A DNA stretch of 55,051 nucleotides from Pedobacter sp. ASV28 (GCF_016428855.1 NZ_JAELTN010000037.1:1-55051); one strand, 5' to 3'; positions 1 to 9,669 are shown, counted from the stretch's first letter. Program-made: numbers and translations. Notes: generated by a model not told the origin, from the sequence alone.

Positions 1-67
1 ACCCCCCACCCCCGACAACTACACTATGGCTCGATCGTCGGCAGCGTCAGATGTGTATAAGAGACAG
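1..67 (+). other. Illumina Nextera i5-side adapter (artefact)
   Basis: Not genomic. Positions 35-67 match the Nextera Read 1 transposase adapter exactly and end in the 19-base mosaic end (49-67). Positions 25-34 fit a 10-base i5 index, and 1-24 look like an error-rich remnant of the P5 primer ending in CTACAC. Genomic sequence begins at 68. Confidence 0.97.
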
Positions 68-186
68 TAATAAGATACATTTGCACCTAATTCTTCTAAT
101 TTACGTTTGATCTCCTTTTCTAAATTAAAGGTTTGTACAGAGAAAAATATTATATTTTTCCCATAAATCTTACTTCTTAATGTCAT
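68..186 (-). CDS. Partial CDS, N-terminus of a probable glycosyltransferase-like surface polysaccharide protein
   Basis: An open frame starts at ATG 186-184 and runs off the genomic part of the contig at 68, giving 39 codons that begin MTLRSKIYGKNIIFF and contain EKEIKRKLEELGANV. The pattern of a strand 'KNIIFF', an acidic/basic helix and 'LGANV' resembles the N-terminus of CgeB/GT-B-like proteins of polysaccharide clusters, but the fragment is too short to be sure. It lies 5 bases downstream of the epimerase stop at 192 and has the same strand and base composition, so it is probably the next gene of the same operon. The rest of the gene is missing. Confidence 0.55.
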
Positions 187-191
187 AACGC

Positions 192-1325
192 CTACTTGTA
201 CAGTCCTTTAGCTTTCATCTCTTCAATTGATCTGGCATATCTATCCTCCTGCACTTCTTGTGTATCAACCCAATCAGTAAATTGTTTCAATCCTTGGTCG
301 AAACTGAACTTAGGTTCAAAGCTCAATTTGCTTCTTATTTTGGTTAAATCTGCATAGTTATGGCGTATATCACCCAAACGATAATTTCCACTAATACTTA
401 TTGGCACATCGATCCCATAATTACTAATTAAGCCTTTTGCGACACTAATAACATCGGTTGCTACCCCTGTACCTACATTAAAAACTTCTCCATTTGCTTC
501 CTTCTTTTCTATCCCCAGAATAGTAGCGTCAACAACGTCGTCAATAAAAACAAAGTCTCTGGTTTCTTTTCCATCCTCAAAAATATTAATGCCATTCCCA
601 TTTTTTATCTGTGTAGAAAATATAGAAATAATGCCCGTATACGGGTTTTTTAGCGATTGACCAGGACCATAAACATTTTGATAGCGAAATGCAACAGGAG
701 CAATACCGATAGTGGGGCAAACTGTCATTATCATTTGCTCCTGATTTTGTTTAGTAATTCCATATACTGAAGAGGGATGTATTTTAGAATCTTCATCTGT
801 TGCTACTAATTCCAGAGCTGCAGACCCCATATATTTAACCTCAAAGTCACCCTTATCCATATATTCTGCGGTGCGGTGCTTTGGATAAACAAATCCTAAT
901 TCCCTACTTTTATATTTTCCTTCACCGTAGATTGATCTCGATGAAGCAATTACAACTTTTTTAACTTTATTTGGCTCATTAGCTAACAAGTCTAAAAGTA
1001 TAGCTGTACCATTAATATTAACATCAACATATTTCTGTATTTCATACATAGATTGACCAGTCCCTGTTTCTGCTGCATAATGAACAATTATATCTTGTCC
1101 TTTGATGGCTTTTTGCCAGTCAGTCTTAGAGGTTACTGAACCTTTGATAAAATTAACTTTATCTCTTATGCTCAAATAAAGAGGTGAAGTCTTTTCAGCA
1201 TTTTCACCATGAATTTGTACTGAAAGATTATCAAGTACAGTTATTCTATAACCCTTGCTGATTAACTTTAAAGCTAAATTGCTTCCAATAAAGCCAGCCC
1301 CGCCTGTGATGAGTATATTATTCAT
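192..1325 (-). CDS. NAD-dependent sugar epimerase/dehydratase, dTDP-L-rhamnose 4-epimerase-like
   Basis: A 377-residue extended short-chain dehydrogenase. The NAD-binding glycine motif GGAGFIG is at residues 8-14 and the catalytic YGITK places Tyr188 and Lys192. The segment after the first strand, LDNLSVQIHG (31-40), resembles WbiB-type dTDP-L-rhamnose 4-epimerases more than GalE, so a 4-epimerase of a 6-deoxy sugar nucleotide is the best guess; the substrate is not proven. It is cytosolic and would supply an activated sugar to the neighbouring glycosyltransferases. The ATG at 1325 is 6 bases from the acetyltransferase stop, fitting one long transcript. Family is near certain, substrate is inference. 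Confidence 0.85.
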   Translation of the reverse strand: MNNILITGGAGFIGSNLALKLISKGYRITVLDNLSVQIHGENAEKTSPLYLSIRDKVNFIKGSVTSKTDWQKAIKGQDIIVHYAAETGTGQSMYEIQKYVDVNINGTAILLDLLANEPNKVKKVVIASSRSIYGEGKYKSRELGFVYPKHRTAEYMDKGDFEVKYMGSAALELVATDEDSKIHPSSVYGITKQNQEQMIMTVCPTIGIAPVAFRYQNVYGPGQSLKNPYTGIISIFSTQIKNGNGINIFEDGKETRDFVFIDDVVDATILGIEKKEANGEVFNVGTGVATDVISVAKGLISNYGIDVPISISGNYRLGDIRHNYADLTKIRSKLSFEPKFSFDQGLKQFTDWVDTQEVQEDRYARSIEEMKAKGLYK

Positions 1326-1331
1326 TTATAT

Positions 1332-1937
1332 TTAACAATTTATTTTAATTCTTTCCCAACGTTGAGATTCAAAATTGTATTTTTTTATAGGCTTTGCCGG
1401 AGATCCGACTGCAATGACATTTGGAGGTAAGCTTTTCGAAACTACCGAGTTTGCTCCAACTATAGTACCAGTTCCAATTGTCACACCAGGGAGAACAGAT
1501 ACAGATTCTCCCAACCAAACGTTATCTTCGATAATCACAGATTTTGCATATAGAGGTCTGCTATGAGGAATTGAATTGGGGTTTGAATCATCTTCATCTC
1601 CTGTATAACTCCCGTGAGAACAATCTGATATATATATTTTGCTAGCCAAAAGGACATTGTTACCGATTGTCACATTTCTCATTGCTGTAATATGTACATA
1701 ATCGTTCATTTGAAAGTTTTCACCGAAGAATAATGTAGCATGATTATTTTTTGGATAAGCCTCTATTCTACAACCCACCCCCGTTGTAAATCCTTTAGAA
1801 ACCCTAATGAATCTTCTACCTCTAATATCCATTGGAAAACGAATTATACGAGCATCTTTAAATATAAAAAAGGTCCTTATTTTACAATAAACAAGAGATA
1901 GTAGCTGTAAAAATGAATATCTTCTAAATAACTTCAT
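1332..1937 (-). CDS. Hexapeptide-repeat (left-handed beta-helix) acetyltransferase
   Basis: A 201-residue protein with imperfect hexapeptide repeats across residues about 65-180, including GNNVLLASKIYI and PGVTIGTGTIVGAN, and the usual exit strand VGSPAKPIKKY. This is the WbbJ/colanic-acid acetyltransferase type fold. Such enzymes move an acetyl group from acetyl-CoA to a sugar hydroxyl or amine, here presumably decorating the polysaccharide repeat unit. The basic N-terminal 35 residues are an extension before the helix. The stop at 1332 leaves 6 bases to the epimerase gene, and the GT2 gene ends at 1938, directly against this start, so translation is probably coupled. The acceptor sugar cannot be read from the sequence. 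Confidence 0.85.
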   Translation of the reverse strand: MKLFRRYSFLQLLSLVYCKIRTFFIFKDARIIRFPMDIRGRRFIRVSKGFTTGVGCRIEAYPKNNHATLFFGENFQMNDYVHITAMRNVTIGNNVLLASKIYISDCSHGSYTGDEDDSNPNSIPHSRPLYAKSVIIEDNVWLGESVSVLPGVTIGTGTIVGANSVVSKSLPPNVIAVGSPAKPIKKYNFESQRWERIKINC

Positions 1938-2741
1938 TTATCTAAATCTAACAATTAAAACTCTTCGAAGATATTTTAATAAAGAGAATGAAATGGTAAA
2001 CAAATATAATCCAGGATTAATCCAACCCTGTTTATAAACAAACTTTAAATTCTTTAATTCTCCTTTTTCCATTTCTTTCAAATTAGCACTCAAGCCACTT
2101 TCACCAAAGCCTGATTTACCATCTCCAAAAACAATTAGATTTGTATTTAGGAAAAAACAGTTAAATTCTTTTGCTACTCTCATAAAAAAATTACCTTCTT
2201 CGGCATATCTCTGACTTTCCTCAAAATAACCTATTTTATCTAAAATTTCCTTTTTAAAAAGAACTGTAGAGGGTTGAAAATAGTTTTTAAATAATAAATC
2301 TTTAAACTTTATCCTAATTAAGTGCCCATCTCGTTTGTTTTTGAAACCAAATCCATCAAAAGAAGTGCCTAAAAAATCAATATTATCATTAGCTTCCAAG
2401 TAGCTAGTTTGTATTTCTAATTTTTGAGGTAGCCATGCATCATCCGCATCTAAGAAAGCGATATAAGCTCCTGTAGTAATTTTTAATCCCGTATTACGTG
2501 CTACAGATACTCCACCATTTTTTTGATTGATTAACTTAATGTCCCAATTTGAATAACGCGAGATAAAGTTATTTACTATATCAATAGATTTATCCGCTGA
2601 CCCATCATTTACAATGACAATCTCTATAGGTCCCTTATAAGATTGATTTAATATAGATAATATTGATCTTTCAATACTATTTTCAGAATTATACATAGGT
2701 ATAACTACTGATATTTTTTTTAATTCAATAGTCTTTTCCAT
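1938..2741 (-). CDS. Family 2 glycosyltransferase
   Basis: A 267-residue GT-A enzyme. The N-terminus has SVVIPMYNSE (11-20) and IVNDGSADKS (about 43-52), and the metal-binding DXD is in FLDADDAW (Asp98, Asp100). Such enzymes transfer one sugar from a nucleotide donor to a lipid-linked acceptor on the inner face of the cytoplasmic membrane. The C-terminus ends in a hydrophobic then basic stretch (LYLFTISFSLLKYLRR), a likely membrane-surface anchor. The start overlaps the end of the GT4 gene by 22 bases, so the two are probably translationally coupled. Donor and linkage are unknown. Confidence 0.9.
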   Translation of the reverse strand: MEKTIELKKISVVIPMYNSENSIERSILSILNQSYKGPIEIVIVNDGSADKSIDIVNNFISRYSNWDIKLINQKNGGVSVARNTGLKITTGAYIAFLDADDAWLPQKLEIQTSYLEANDNIDFLGTSFDGFGFKNKRDGHLIRIKFKDLLFKNYFQPSTVLFKKEILDKIGYFEESQRYAEEGNFFMRVAKEFNCFFLNTNLIVFGDGKSGFGESGLSANLKEMEKGELKNLKFVYKQGWINPGLYLFTISFSLLKYLRRVLIVRFR

Positions 2742-3802
2742 TCCTCCAAAATACTATCACCAACCCATTTCTCGCTCGCGAGATAAGCTTGATTTCCGAA
2801 TTCCAACATTTTCTCTCGATTTTTAATCAGCTCCAAGGTAGACTTTTTTAACACTTCAAAAGAATCCATCTCTACCAAAAAACCATCTACATTATTTGTT
2901 ATCATGTCTCTTGGTCCTGCAGGACAATCGTAGCTCACGCATGGTACACCAAATGACATTGCTTCTAAAATCACCATTCCAAAACCTTCCGATTTAGAAG
3001 TTAACAAGAAAAATGAAGCATCCTTGTAATAATCTTCTACATCCTGCTTTGGCTGAAGAAGCTTAACATATTTTTCTAATTTAAGTTCTTCAATTTTTTT
3101 CGAGTATTGAGGCTTAAGGTTTCCATCGCCAACAATTTTCAACTGCCAATCTAATATTTGATGATCATGAACAATTTTATCCCACAAGTCTATTAAAATC
3201 CATTGTCTCTTAGCTTCCGTCATCCTACCAATTGTAATGGCTATTTTTTTATTTTGCAAGCTTTTGGAGTAATGCAGATCCGACTTGAAATGTGGAATGT
3301 ACAATGAAGGTAAGCCTATTTCCTTATAGAGCTTTGTATCGGTTTTAGTTGGAACAACATAAGTTTTTGCCTTAGGATATAACCATCTTTTAAGTTTCTT
3401 ATATATAGCATTGTAAGCATCTATGCCACCATGTTCCGTAATAATTACCTGCTTATCAATTCCTTTTGCTAAGTGAAATTCTAAAACGTTAAGAGGATGG
3501 GCAATATAATAGTAATCAAACTCCTTATTTGACAAGTATTTTTTTAGCTTCTTCTTACTGCTTATCAAATTCCGTCCCGCTTCTATTACCCTATTAACCT
3601 TACTGTTTAAATCAAATTTAATCTCGTTATCCAAACTTTCTAGTTTCACTCTAGAGTTTAATGGATAGTGACTAAAAACATCGTCCTTTACCAGAATAGT
3701 AACATCTAGGAATTCTGAGAACTTGTTAGCTAAAGTCGCGATCACCCTTTCAATTCCTCCTGCTGGAGTCATGCTGCTAAAGTAAAACAGAATTTTCTTC
3801 AT
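2720..3802 (-). CDS. Family 4 (GT-B) glycosyltransferase
   Basis: A 360-residue GT-B fold enzyme. The N-terminal acceptor domain opens with FYFSSMTPAGGIERV, with the typical GG loop, and the C-terminal donor domain has ITIGRMTEAKR (189-199) and the retaining E-x7-E motif in EGFGMVILE (Glu272, Glu280). It would add a sugar, with retention at the anomeric centre, to the growing repeat unit. It overlaps the next gene by 22 bases and follows the HlpA-like gene by 14 bases, inside the same minus-strand operon. Donor specificity cannot be inferred. Confidence 0.92.
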   Translation of the reverse strand: MKKILFYFSSMTPAGGIERVIATLANKFSEFLDVTILVKDDVFSHYPLNSRVKLESLDNEIKFDLNSKVNRVIEAGRNLISSKKKLKKYLSNKEFDYYYIAHPLNVLEFHLAKGIDKQVIITEHGGIDAYNAIYKKLKRWLYPKAKTYVVPTKTDTKLYKEIGLPSLYIPHFKSDLHYSKSLQNKKIAITIGRMTEAKRQWILIDLWDKIVHDHQILDWQLKIVGDGNLKPQYSKKIEELKLEKYVKLLQPKQDVEDYYKDASFFLLTSKSEGFGMVILEAMSFGVPCVSYDCPAGPRDMITNNVDGFLVEMDSFEVLKKSTLELIKNREKMLEFGNQAYLASEKWVGDSILEEWKRLLN

Positions 3803-3816
3803 ATACTATAAAACGA

Positions 3817-4761
3817 CTACTTAGAAAAAGAGAGGTAAAACTTCATCATTCTCTTATATAAGGCCCTGAGAGGCTCATATAAATTAGTTTTAAATAGTAT
3901 GCTCTTAATTTTTACTGAAAAATAGGCCTCCTTATATTCTTCCCATAATTTAGCATTCATTACTTCATTGTCTACGATTTGTTTTGGGTGAACTAAAGTG
4001 TCAATCGACATCTTTCCATATTTAAAGAAAATGTTTTGATTATTAGTTGAATGAGCTCCATTAACACCGATGTTAGATGTTAGATTCGCAAAAGGCGTTA
4101 TAACAAATCCTTTTTCGTTCATTATCATGTATACCATTTGATAATCCCAAGTATCTAAGACACCTTTATTAATAATATTTAAATTAAACTTCACACCTTC
4201 AATTGCAGCTTTATGATATACACTTCTTATATCTTTATCATTTAATCTGGATATATCAATATTATCAGCTTTATAATTTGCCCATCTAGTTCTCCAAGTA
4301 GCCCATCCCCAAGGATAAAACCCACGCGAGTAAAAATAAGAGTTGCTAGTTACTTCTTGTCCAAATTGATTGAATCCATTTATCGCCTTAATCATATTAT
4401 TATTACGATACCTATCTAAAAGTGAATCACAAAATGGGAAAAACTCTTCATTAGGTATAACATCATCCTCGATAATTATCCCTTCAGTTTCGTTCTCAAA
4501 AAACCAATCGATAGCCTCTATGATAGCTGTTTTGCAACCTAAATTATTCTCTCTAAAAAGAGTGAAAACTTCGCATTCCCAATCCACATTGATAGCGATT
4601 TCTCGTACAGACTTACAAACTTCATCCTCACCATCTACGGAACTTCTCGAACCATCTGCTGCAACATACAGTTTTGGTGGTTTGGCTTTTCGAATCGTTT
4701 CAAAAGACACTTTGGTTTCGTCTATACGATTAAAAATTAAATACAAAACAGGACTTGTCAT
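3817..4761 (-). CDS. Nucleotide-diphospho-sugar transferase, HlpA-like GT-A protein
   Basis: A 314-residue protein resembling the HlpA-like/nucleotide-diphospho-sugar transferase group: N-terminal PVLYLIFNR, a central acidic metal site IIIEDDVIP (Glu98-Asp100) and the hallmark YPWGWATWRTRW around residue 150. It probably transfers a sugar in assembly of the repeat unit. No signal peptide or membrane segment is visible. It is separated from the GT4 gene by 14 bases and from the FkbM gene by 11 bases. The family name is from remembered motifs; the sugar is unknown. Confidence 0.8.
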   Translation of the reverse strand: MTSPVLYLIFNRIDETKVSFETIRKAKPPKLYVAADGSRSSVDGEDEVCKSVREIAINVDWECEVFTLFRENNLGCKTAIIEAIDWFFENETEGIIIEDDVIPNEEFFPFCDSLLDRYRNNNMIKAINGFNQFGQEVTSNSYFYSRGFYPWGWATWRTRWANYKADNIDISRLNDKDIRSVYHKAAIEGVKFNLNIINKGVLDTWDYQMVYMIMNEKGFVITPFANLTSNIGVNGAHSTNNQNIFFKYGKMSIDTLVHPKQIVDNEVMNAKLWEEYKEAYFSVKIKSILFKTNLYEPLRALYKRMMKFYLSFSK

Positions 4762-4772
4762 TAGATTTTAGT

Positions 4773-5657
4773 TTATATTTTATTTTTCCTTATTTGTATC
4801 TTTTCCCCGAATTTCAATCTTTCATTTACGAACTCTAAATTGCGTATATAAATGGTATTGTATGAACCAAAGCTCTCAACCAAGGTCAAAGCTCTTTCTA
4901 AGGGATTGTAGGTATAAGGCAAGAAACCTTTGTCAGTCAATTCTTTATGGATCAAGGCCTCATCATATCCATATCTCTCTCCAGAGCCATTTAATTCAAT
5001 TATTATAGCTTTTAAATTTTCATTTTTTAACGTTTCCAAAGCCCCATTTAATACTTCTGTTTCATAACCTTCAACATCAATTTTTAAAAGCAAAGGGATA
5101 TCTTCGCCTGTTGCTAATATATCATCCAATGTATTTATATCTACGGTAATAACATCTTTATCTCCTTTAACTGCTATATGGTTAGTCGTATCAAATGCTG
5201 TTTTAGTAAAGTCAATTTTTCCTTTCTTAGAACCCAATGCAATGTTTAAAGGCTTGACATTCTGCAGTCTATTAACTGAAATATTATCAAGTAAATTTAA
5301 ATAAGTAGATGGCATGGGTTCTATTGAAATAGTATTAGCCTCAATTTGTGCTGACGCTAAAATTGTATAGCTTCCTATATTAGCTCCAATGTCAGCAAAA
5401 AAGTCACCTCTCCTAAGAAAATGGAGTAAGAAAAACATTTCTTGGTAATCGAATAGACCACAATATAAATTACCTGACGCACCCGTCATTCCTTTTTTGA
5501 TAATCAATTTACTTTTTTCAGTAAATTGATAAATTATAGGGTACGGATTCATAACACTATTCAGCTGCCACTTAATAAACCTGAGAACAGCAGCAGTTTT
5601 ATTATACTTATTCATTGGGTGAGTAGTGATAAATTTAATTGTTGAAAATAAGCTCAT
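4773..5657 (-). CDS. FkbM family SAM-dependent methyltransferase
   Basis: A 294-residue protein with the SAM-binding motif FFADIGANIGSYT (residues 86-98), an acidic strand-2 end (SIEPMP) and the FkbM signature LLKIDVEGYE with Asp and Glu. FkbM-type enzymes O-methylate sugars or other hydroxyls, so this one probably caps or decorates the polysaccharide. There is a 180-base gap upstream to the polymerase gene, one of the few breaks in the operon. That gap has a TAnnTTTG-like box on the minus strand at 5713-5720 and a perfect 14-base palindrome at 5742-5755, so an internal promoter is possible. The methyl acceptor is unknown. Confidence 0.88.
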   Translation of the reverse strand: MSLFSTIKFITTHPMNKYNKTAAVLRFIKWQLNSVMNPYPIIYQFTEKSKLIIKKGMTGASGNLYCGLFDYQEMFFLLHFLRRGDFFADIGANIGSYTILASAQIEANTISIEPMPSTYLNLLDNISVNRLQNVKPLNIALGSKKGKIDFTKTAFDTTNHIAVKGDKDVITVDINTLDDILATGEDIPLLLKIDVEGYETEVLNGALETLKNENLKAIIIELNGSGERYGYDEALIHKELTDKGFLPYTYNPLERALTLVESFGSYNTIYIRNLEFVNERLKFGEKIQIRKNKI

Positions 5658-5837
5658 AGTATATATATAAATTGTAAACAGGAATTTTAATTTCTTTTCA
5701 ATTTAAACAAATCAAATTTAGTTAATAGTTAAGGTTTGTCTATCAAGATCTTGATTTTGCATTTATGTGTAATCTTCACTTAACTAGCTACGTTCAAAAT
5801 AAACAATTACATTGTTATTCCTATCCGGCTGTGATGC

Positions 5838-6881
5838 TTAATATGTACTAAATATACTATGATATATGTATGTTTCGAAACTCATATAACCTAATAACTT
5901 GTAAAAAGCCATAGCTGAAAATATCGATGTAATAAGTATTCGAGTATTTAAACTCTTTATGGCATAAAGCAAATTTCCAGCTAAGAGTAATTCAAATATA
6001 GTGAAGTAACTACTCAAGCGAGCACCAATATCGGGAGATATAAGATAAGAACTTAGATAAATCCCAAACCCAAACAAGTATATATTAAAAAAATAGTGAG
6101 TATTTGGCAAATCAAACATTTTTCGCCCCAAAAAGAGCACAACAAGCACAATAACAGAGCGTTTAGCTATTCCTATGTAAAATAAACTCATTATATTATC
6201 AATTTTTTCCTGTTGGCTGGTATAAAAATCAGCACTTTTAATTGTGTATAAGGTAATCAGCTCAGAAATAGATTGCAAGAACAAATTGCAAAGAAAGAAA
6301 CCAACAAAACAAAAAATCACCGTACGAATTTTCATTTTTCCTCTTGGCAAAAAATAAACTATGAGAAAAGCTACGGCTGTACCATGGAAACAAGCAGCAA
6401 GTACAATACAAACTATAAAAGGAAATAACCGCCTTTGAATAGCAAAATTGATACTAAAGCATGTAATTGCCAATGCAACCCCCTGCCTAATTCCGCTTAA
6501 ATTTAAGTACAAAAATAAATCTGAAAAAAAAATTAGCAGCCCAACACACAACAAAACACTGTTTCTTTTTAGAAAAAAAAACATCAATGCGAGTGCAAAT
6601 GCATTAATTACAAATATGAAAAAATTGAAATGTAAACCAAGACTTGCGAAAAGATTATTTAAAAAAGCATAGCCAATTTCTAAGTTTTCTGTTGATCTAT
6701 TTCCATTATAAAAATCGTAATAGGCATCCCAGTCTGTACCTACTTTATGTCGCAGCGACACTAGTAAAAGCATTATGGTTAGAACTACAAAAGAAATGTA
6801 GTGGGAATTTTTTCTGTTTATGGTTATCGTATCTACATAAGTAACTACAATAATAAAAAAACCAATAATCAAATAAATCAT
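5838..6881 (-). CDS. EpsG-family membrane protein, probable polysaccharide polymerase (Wzy)
   Basis: A 347-residue integral membrane protein with about nine or ten hydrophobic segments, starting at the first residues (MIYLIIGFFIIVVTYV). The motif LRHKVGTDWDAYYDFY (residues about 43-58), between the early membrane helices, is the hallmark of the EpsG/Wzy-like family. It is the only Wzy candidate seen, so it probably polymerises the undecaprenyl-linked repeat units in the periplasm. It works with the flippase at 8169-9668 and the Wzz-like protein at 15092-16195. The gene is strongly A+T-rich. It has no long overlap with its neighbours. Confidence 0.85.
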   Translation of the reverse strand: MIYLIIGFFIIVVTYVDTITINRKNSHYISFVVLTIMLLLVSLRHKVGTDWDAYYDFYNGNRSTENLEIGYAFLNNLFASLGLHFNFFIFVINAFALALMFFFLKRNSVLLCVGLLIFFSDLFLYLNLSGIRQGVALAITCFSINFAIQRRLFPFIVCIVLAACFHGTAVAFLIVYFLPRGKMKIRTVIFCFVGFFLCNLFLQSISELITLYTIKSADFYTSQQEKIDNIMSLFYIGIAKRSVIVLVVLFLGRKMFDLPNTHYFFNIYLFGFGIYLSSYLISPDIGARLSSYFTIFELLLAGNLLYAIKSLNTRILITSIFSAMAFYKLLGYMSFETYIYHSIFSTY

Positions 6882-6936
6882 ATAATATATTTCTCTGGTA
6901 GAATGATGTGCTAGCTAGCCTATAATTTTACCAATA

Positions 6937-8172
6937 CTATATTTCCCCTTCAACTTTAGCCAAACCTAGCTTATAGTTTACTTGCCGTTGTTTTATATTA
7001 TCAGTTAAGGCATTCATTGCTCGAGTAATTTCGGGCAAACTTGTTAAAGTATCCATTCTCTTTAATCCAAGATTGATACAAAGCCTATTATAAGCTCTAA
7101 AGAATAGATTTCTTTGTATAAAAAACTTTATATAATGAAAAAATGTAGATGTTATTTCAACTGAAAAATACCTATTATTTAACTCACAGTCATTAACAAT
7201 ATGATGGTATAAATAACTTCTTAAACTAAAATCTGCATTTAATATCTTCCCGTATAAACTATGCCTATTAAATTTTTTAATTAAATCCTCACGGCCTAAT
7301 TCTTTTAAAGCTGCAAAGCCCGAGTCGGCCCAAATAGTTTGCACACAATAAAATCGTGGCACATACTCACTCCAAGTATAATCTCCCCTATTTTTTAAAT
7401 GTGGAATATCTTCTATTTTTTTTGAATTGGATTTTTTTTGACCTTCAATAACGGATGTGCTTACTCCGCATACACCTGGTATTGTTATAGGATAATCTAA
7501 AAAAATAAGTCTTTCAATTTTACAAGCTAATGTTAACGATGAATAAATATCTGGGCTTAAACCTTTTAAATATTCTCCGGTCTCAGCTTTTAAAATCTCA
7601 AAGAATTTCCTCTTCACAATACCATGATATAATCTAGGTAGTTTATAATTTGCATAATTAGTGCAACCATTTTTCATAAACCTTTCCAAAGATTTCCTGA
7701 TATCAACTAGCTCCGCATTACCATTAAATGGTGTAATGGTTAGTGTGCTTCCTGTCATTTTTGTAAATAGCGTATCAGGTGCACCGGTACCTTCCCACCG
7801 GTAATTTGCAGACATGCTTCCAAAAAGTGCATCTATATCATTTTTCAACGCCCACTCCGTAACTTCAATTATGTCAGGGTTAATCCCATCATCATCACCT
7901 ATCATACAAACATATGTACCTGTTGCCAAGCCCATTGCTCTATTAAAGTTAGCGATTGAACTTGTCGGCGAATTATCATAAATGTATCTTACTGTATTAC
8001 TACTATTTAAGTTCTCAACAAATATCCTTATTTTATTGCTATCACTATTGTCTGCTATTGCTATTTCAATGTTATCAGAATTTATTGATAAGATTGACTT
8101 AATGGCCTCTATACAATAGGCTTCTCTATTTCTTGTTGCAATAACTATTGATAATAATGGTTGATTCTTCAT
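6937..8172 (-). CDS. Family 2 glycosyltransferase
   Basis: A 411-residue GT-A glycosyltransferase: LLSIVIATRNRE at residues 5-16, IAIADNSDSNK (about 37-47) and the metal motif MIGDDDGINPD near residue 92. The C-terminal half is long and A+T-rich with no recognisable domain. Its start overlaps the end of the flippase gene by 4 bases (ATGA), a typical coupled junction. It probably adds one sugar of the repeat unit at the cytoplasmic face. Donor unknown. Confidence 0.88.
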   Translation of the reverse strand: MKNQPLLSIVIATRNREAYCIEAIKSILSINSDNIEIAIADNSDSNKIRIFVENLNSSNTVRYIYDNSPTSSIANFNRAMGLATGTYVCMIGDDDGINPDIIEVTEWALKNDIDALFGSMSANYRWEGTGAPDTLFTKMTGSTLTITPFNGNAELVDIRKSLERFMKNGCTNYANYKLPRLYHGIVKRKFFEILKAETGEYLKGLSPDIYSSLTLACKIERLIFLDYPITIPGVCGVSTSVIEGQKKSNSKKIEDIPHLKNRGDYTWSEYVPRFYCVQTIWADSGFAALKELGREDLIKKFNRHSLYGKILNADFSLRSYLYHHIVNDCELNNRYFSVEITSTFFHYIKFFIQRNLFFRAYNRLCINLGLKRMDTLTSLPEITRAMNALTDNIKQRQVNYKLGLAKVEGEI

Positions 8173-9668
8173 TTTAATCCACTTGATTTAGTTGATAGGT
8201 ATTTTTTTATCTCATTTATAGAAATGAAAAAAGGAAATGTAGCTAGCAAAGTAATTACAAAACAAACCCCAATCCACAATAAGTTTAAAATTCTATTTTC
8301 TTGAAAAATATTGGGAATTTTTGATAGCCCAAAAACAATCAAAGTAATTAAAACTAAGGGCAAACACAAGCGCTTAATCAAAATGTCTTTTATAAATGAA
8401 AGATTTAAATATTTTTTATTTATAAAATACAGATACACAAACGTTGTAGTTGTTTGAACCAGGCAAAATACACTTGCTGCACCAATCGATCCATATTTCT
8501 TGGTAAAAAGAATATATCCAGGTATGGTTATAATTAGACTAATGATTCCCATTATATTATTAATCTTCGTATTCCCGTTGGCGATCGCAATATTGTAGGG
8601 TAGCATTGCTATAGCCAACATTCCGTAAGAGAAGAGAACTATGGGGACAATTTGTTGTGTTTTATGTGCAATTTCTAAATTCCCTGTCCATATCCATATT
8701 AAATCTTTCGCAAAAAAAGACATTACCACCATAATAACAAATATGAAAATAGAAATTACCATAGATGATTTTTCAAATAGTAATGATGCTTCATTTTTTT
8801 CTTCAAAAGAATAGTGAGCTGTAAAACGAGGTAGTAGAGCAGTAGTGATTGGATTTACCAAAACGATTAATCCTTGTGAAATAGAAACTGCTAATGTATA
8901 ATATCCCAAATTTTCTATAGATAAGAACTTACTTATAGAAATTTTATCCAGTTGGGTATTGAATGCAGCAACAACAGCTATAAGCATCATTCCTCCTGCA
9001 AATTTACGTACATTGCGAAGTATCTTTCTATCTATTTTAAAAACAAATGAACCCAATTTTTCGCCAATCTTTTTCTGCAAAGAGAGCTTAATAAGTATGG
9101 TAAACAAAATACTAGAAACAGCTTGCCACATAAAGAATAAATCTAAACGAGGATAAAAATAAATAGGCAAGAGTACTAAAGCATTTCTAACAAATCCCCA
9201 ACCAATTTGATATAGATTGGCTTCAACTTGTTTCTCCATCCCTAGCAGACCACCCATATAAAATCTAAACAAAAACTGAAAACCAACTTCAAAGCTTAAA
9301 ATTTTAAAAAAAAAAGAAATCTGGTCTGTAGAAAAATATTTTACATCTATCCAATTGATTGCTATAAAATTAGAAGAAAAGAATATAATACTTATACAAA
9401 GTAACACAACAATATAATAACAGGCTTCTAAGGTATTGTATACTTTTCTTTTCTCTAGAACACTCGTATCTTTTCTTGCAAATTCTCTTGATAAAGTAGC
9501 AGTGAGGCCTCCATCCAAAATAGCCATTATTCCTGCTATCATCAAGGCAAAACTAATTACCGAATAACTCTCAAATCCCAAAATTTTAATATAGAGAGGA
9601 ATAAATAAAAAGTTAGACAAAATACCCCAAAATCGTCCAATTATGTTGGCGAAAATGTTTTTCTTCAT
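8169..9668 (-). CDS. wzx: Polysaccharide repeat-unit flippase (Wzx, MOP superfamily)
   Basis: A 499-residue multi-spanning protein with about 12-14 hydrophobic segments. The N-terminus has the Wzx-like pattern NIIGRFWGILSNFLFIPLYI followed by LDGGLTATLSREFAR (about 52-66). It would move undecaprenyl-diphosphate-linked repeat units across the cytoplasmic membrane for the Wzy polymerase. It starts 1 base before the acetyltransferase stop at 9670 and overlaps the downstream GT2 gene by 4 bases. A decayed homologue of its first part lies just upstream at 10179-10447, so this locus has carried two flippase genes. Confidence 0.92.
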   Translation of the reverse strand: MKKNIFANIIGRFWGILSNFLFIPLYIKILGFESYSVISFALMIAGIMAILDGGLTATLSREFARKDTSVLEKRKVYNTLEACYYIVVLLCISIIFFSSNFIAINWIDVKYFSTDQISFFFKILSFEVGFQFLFRFYMGGLLGMEKQVEANLYQIGWGFVRNALVLLPIYFYPRLDLFFMWQAVSSILFTILIKLSLQKKIGEKLGSFVFKIDRKILRNVRKFAGGMMLIAVVAAFNTQLDKISISKFLSIENLGYYTLAVSISQGLIVLVNPITTALLPRFTAHYSFEEKNEASLLFEKSSMVISIFIFVIMVVMSFFAKDLIWIWTGNLEIAHKTQQIVPIVLFSYGMLAIAMLPYNIAIANGNTKINNIMGIISLIITIPGYILFTKKYGSIGAASVFCLVQTTTTFVYLYFINKKYLNLSFIKDILIKRLCLPLVLITLIVFGLSKIPNIFQENRILNLLWIGVCFVITLLATFPFFISINEIKKYLSTKSSGLK

Positions 9669-9669
9669 G

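Noticed and set aside
49..67. Mosaic-end sequence as a Tn5-type transposon end
   Set aside because: It is part of the full 33-base Nextera adapter preceded by an index; no transposase gene is near.
5742..5755. Perfect ATCAAGATCTTGAT palindrome as a terminator
   Set aside because: No loop and no T-run; at most an operator near a possible internal promoter.
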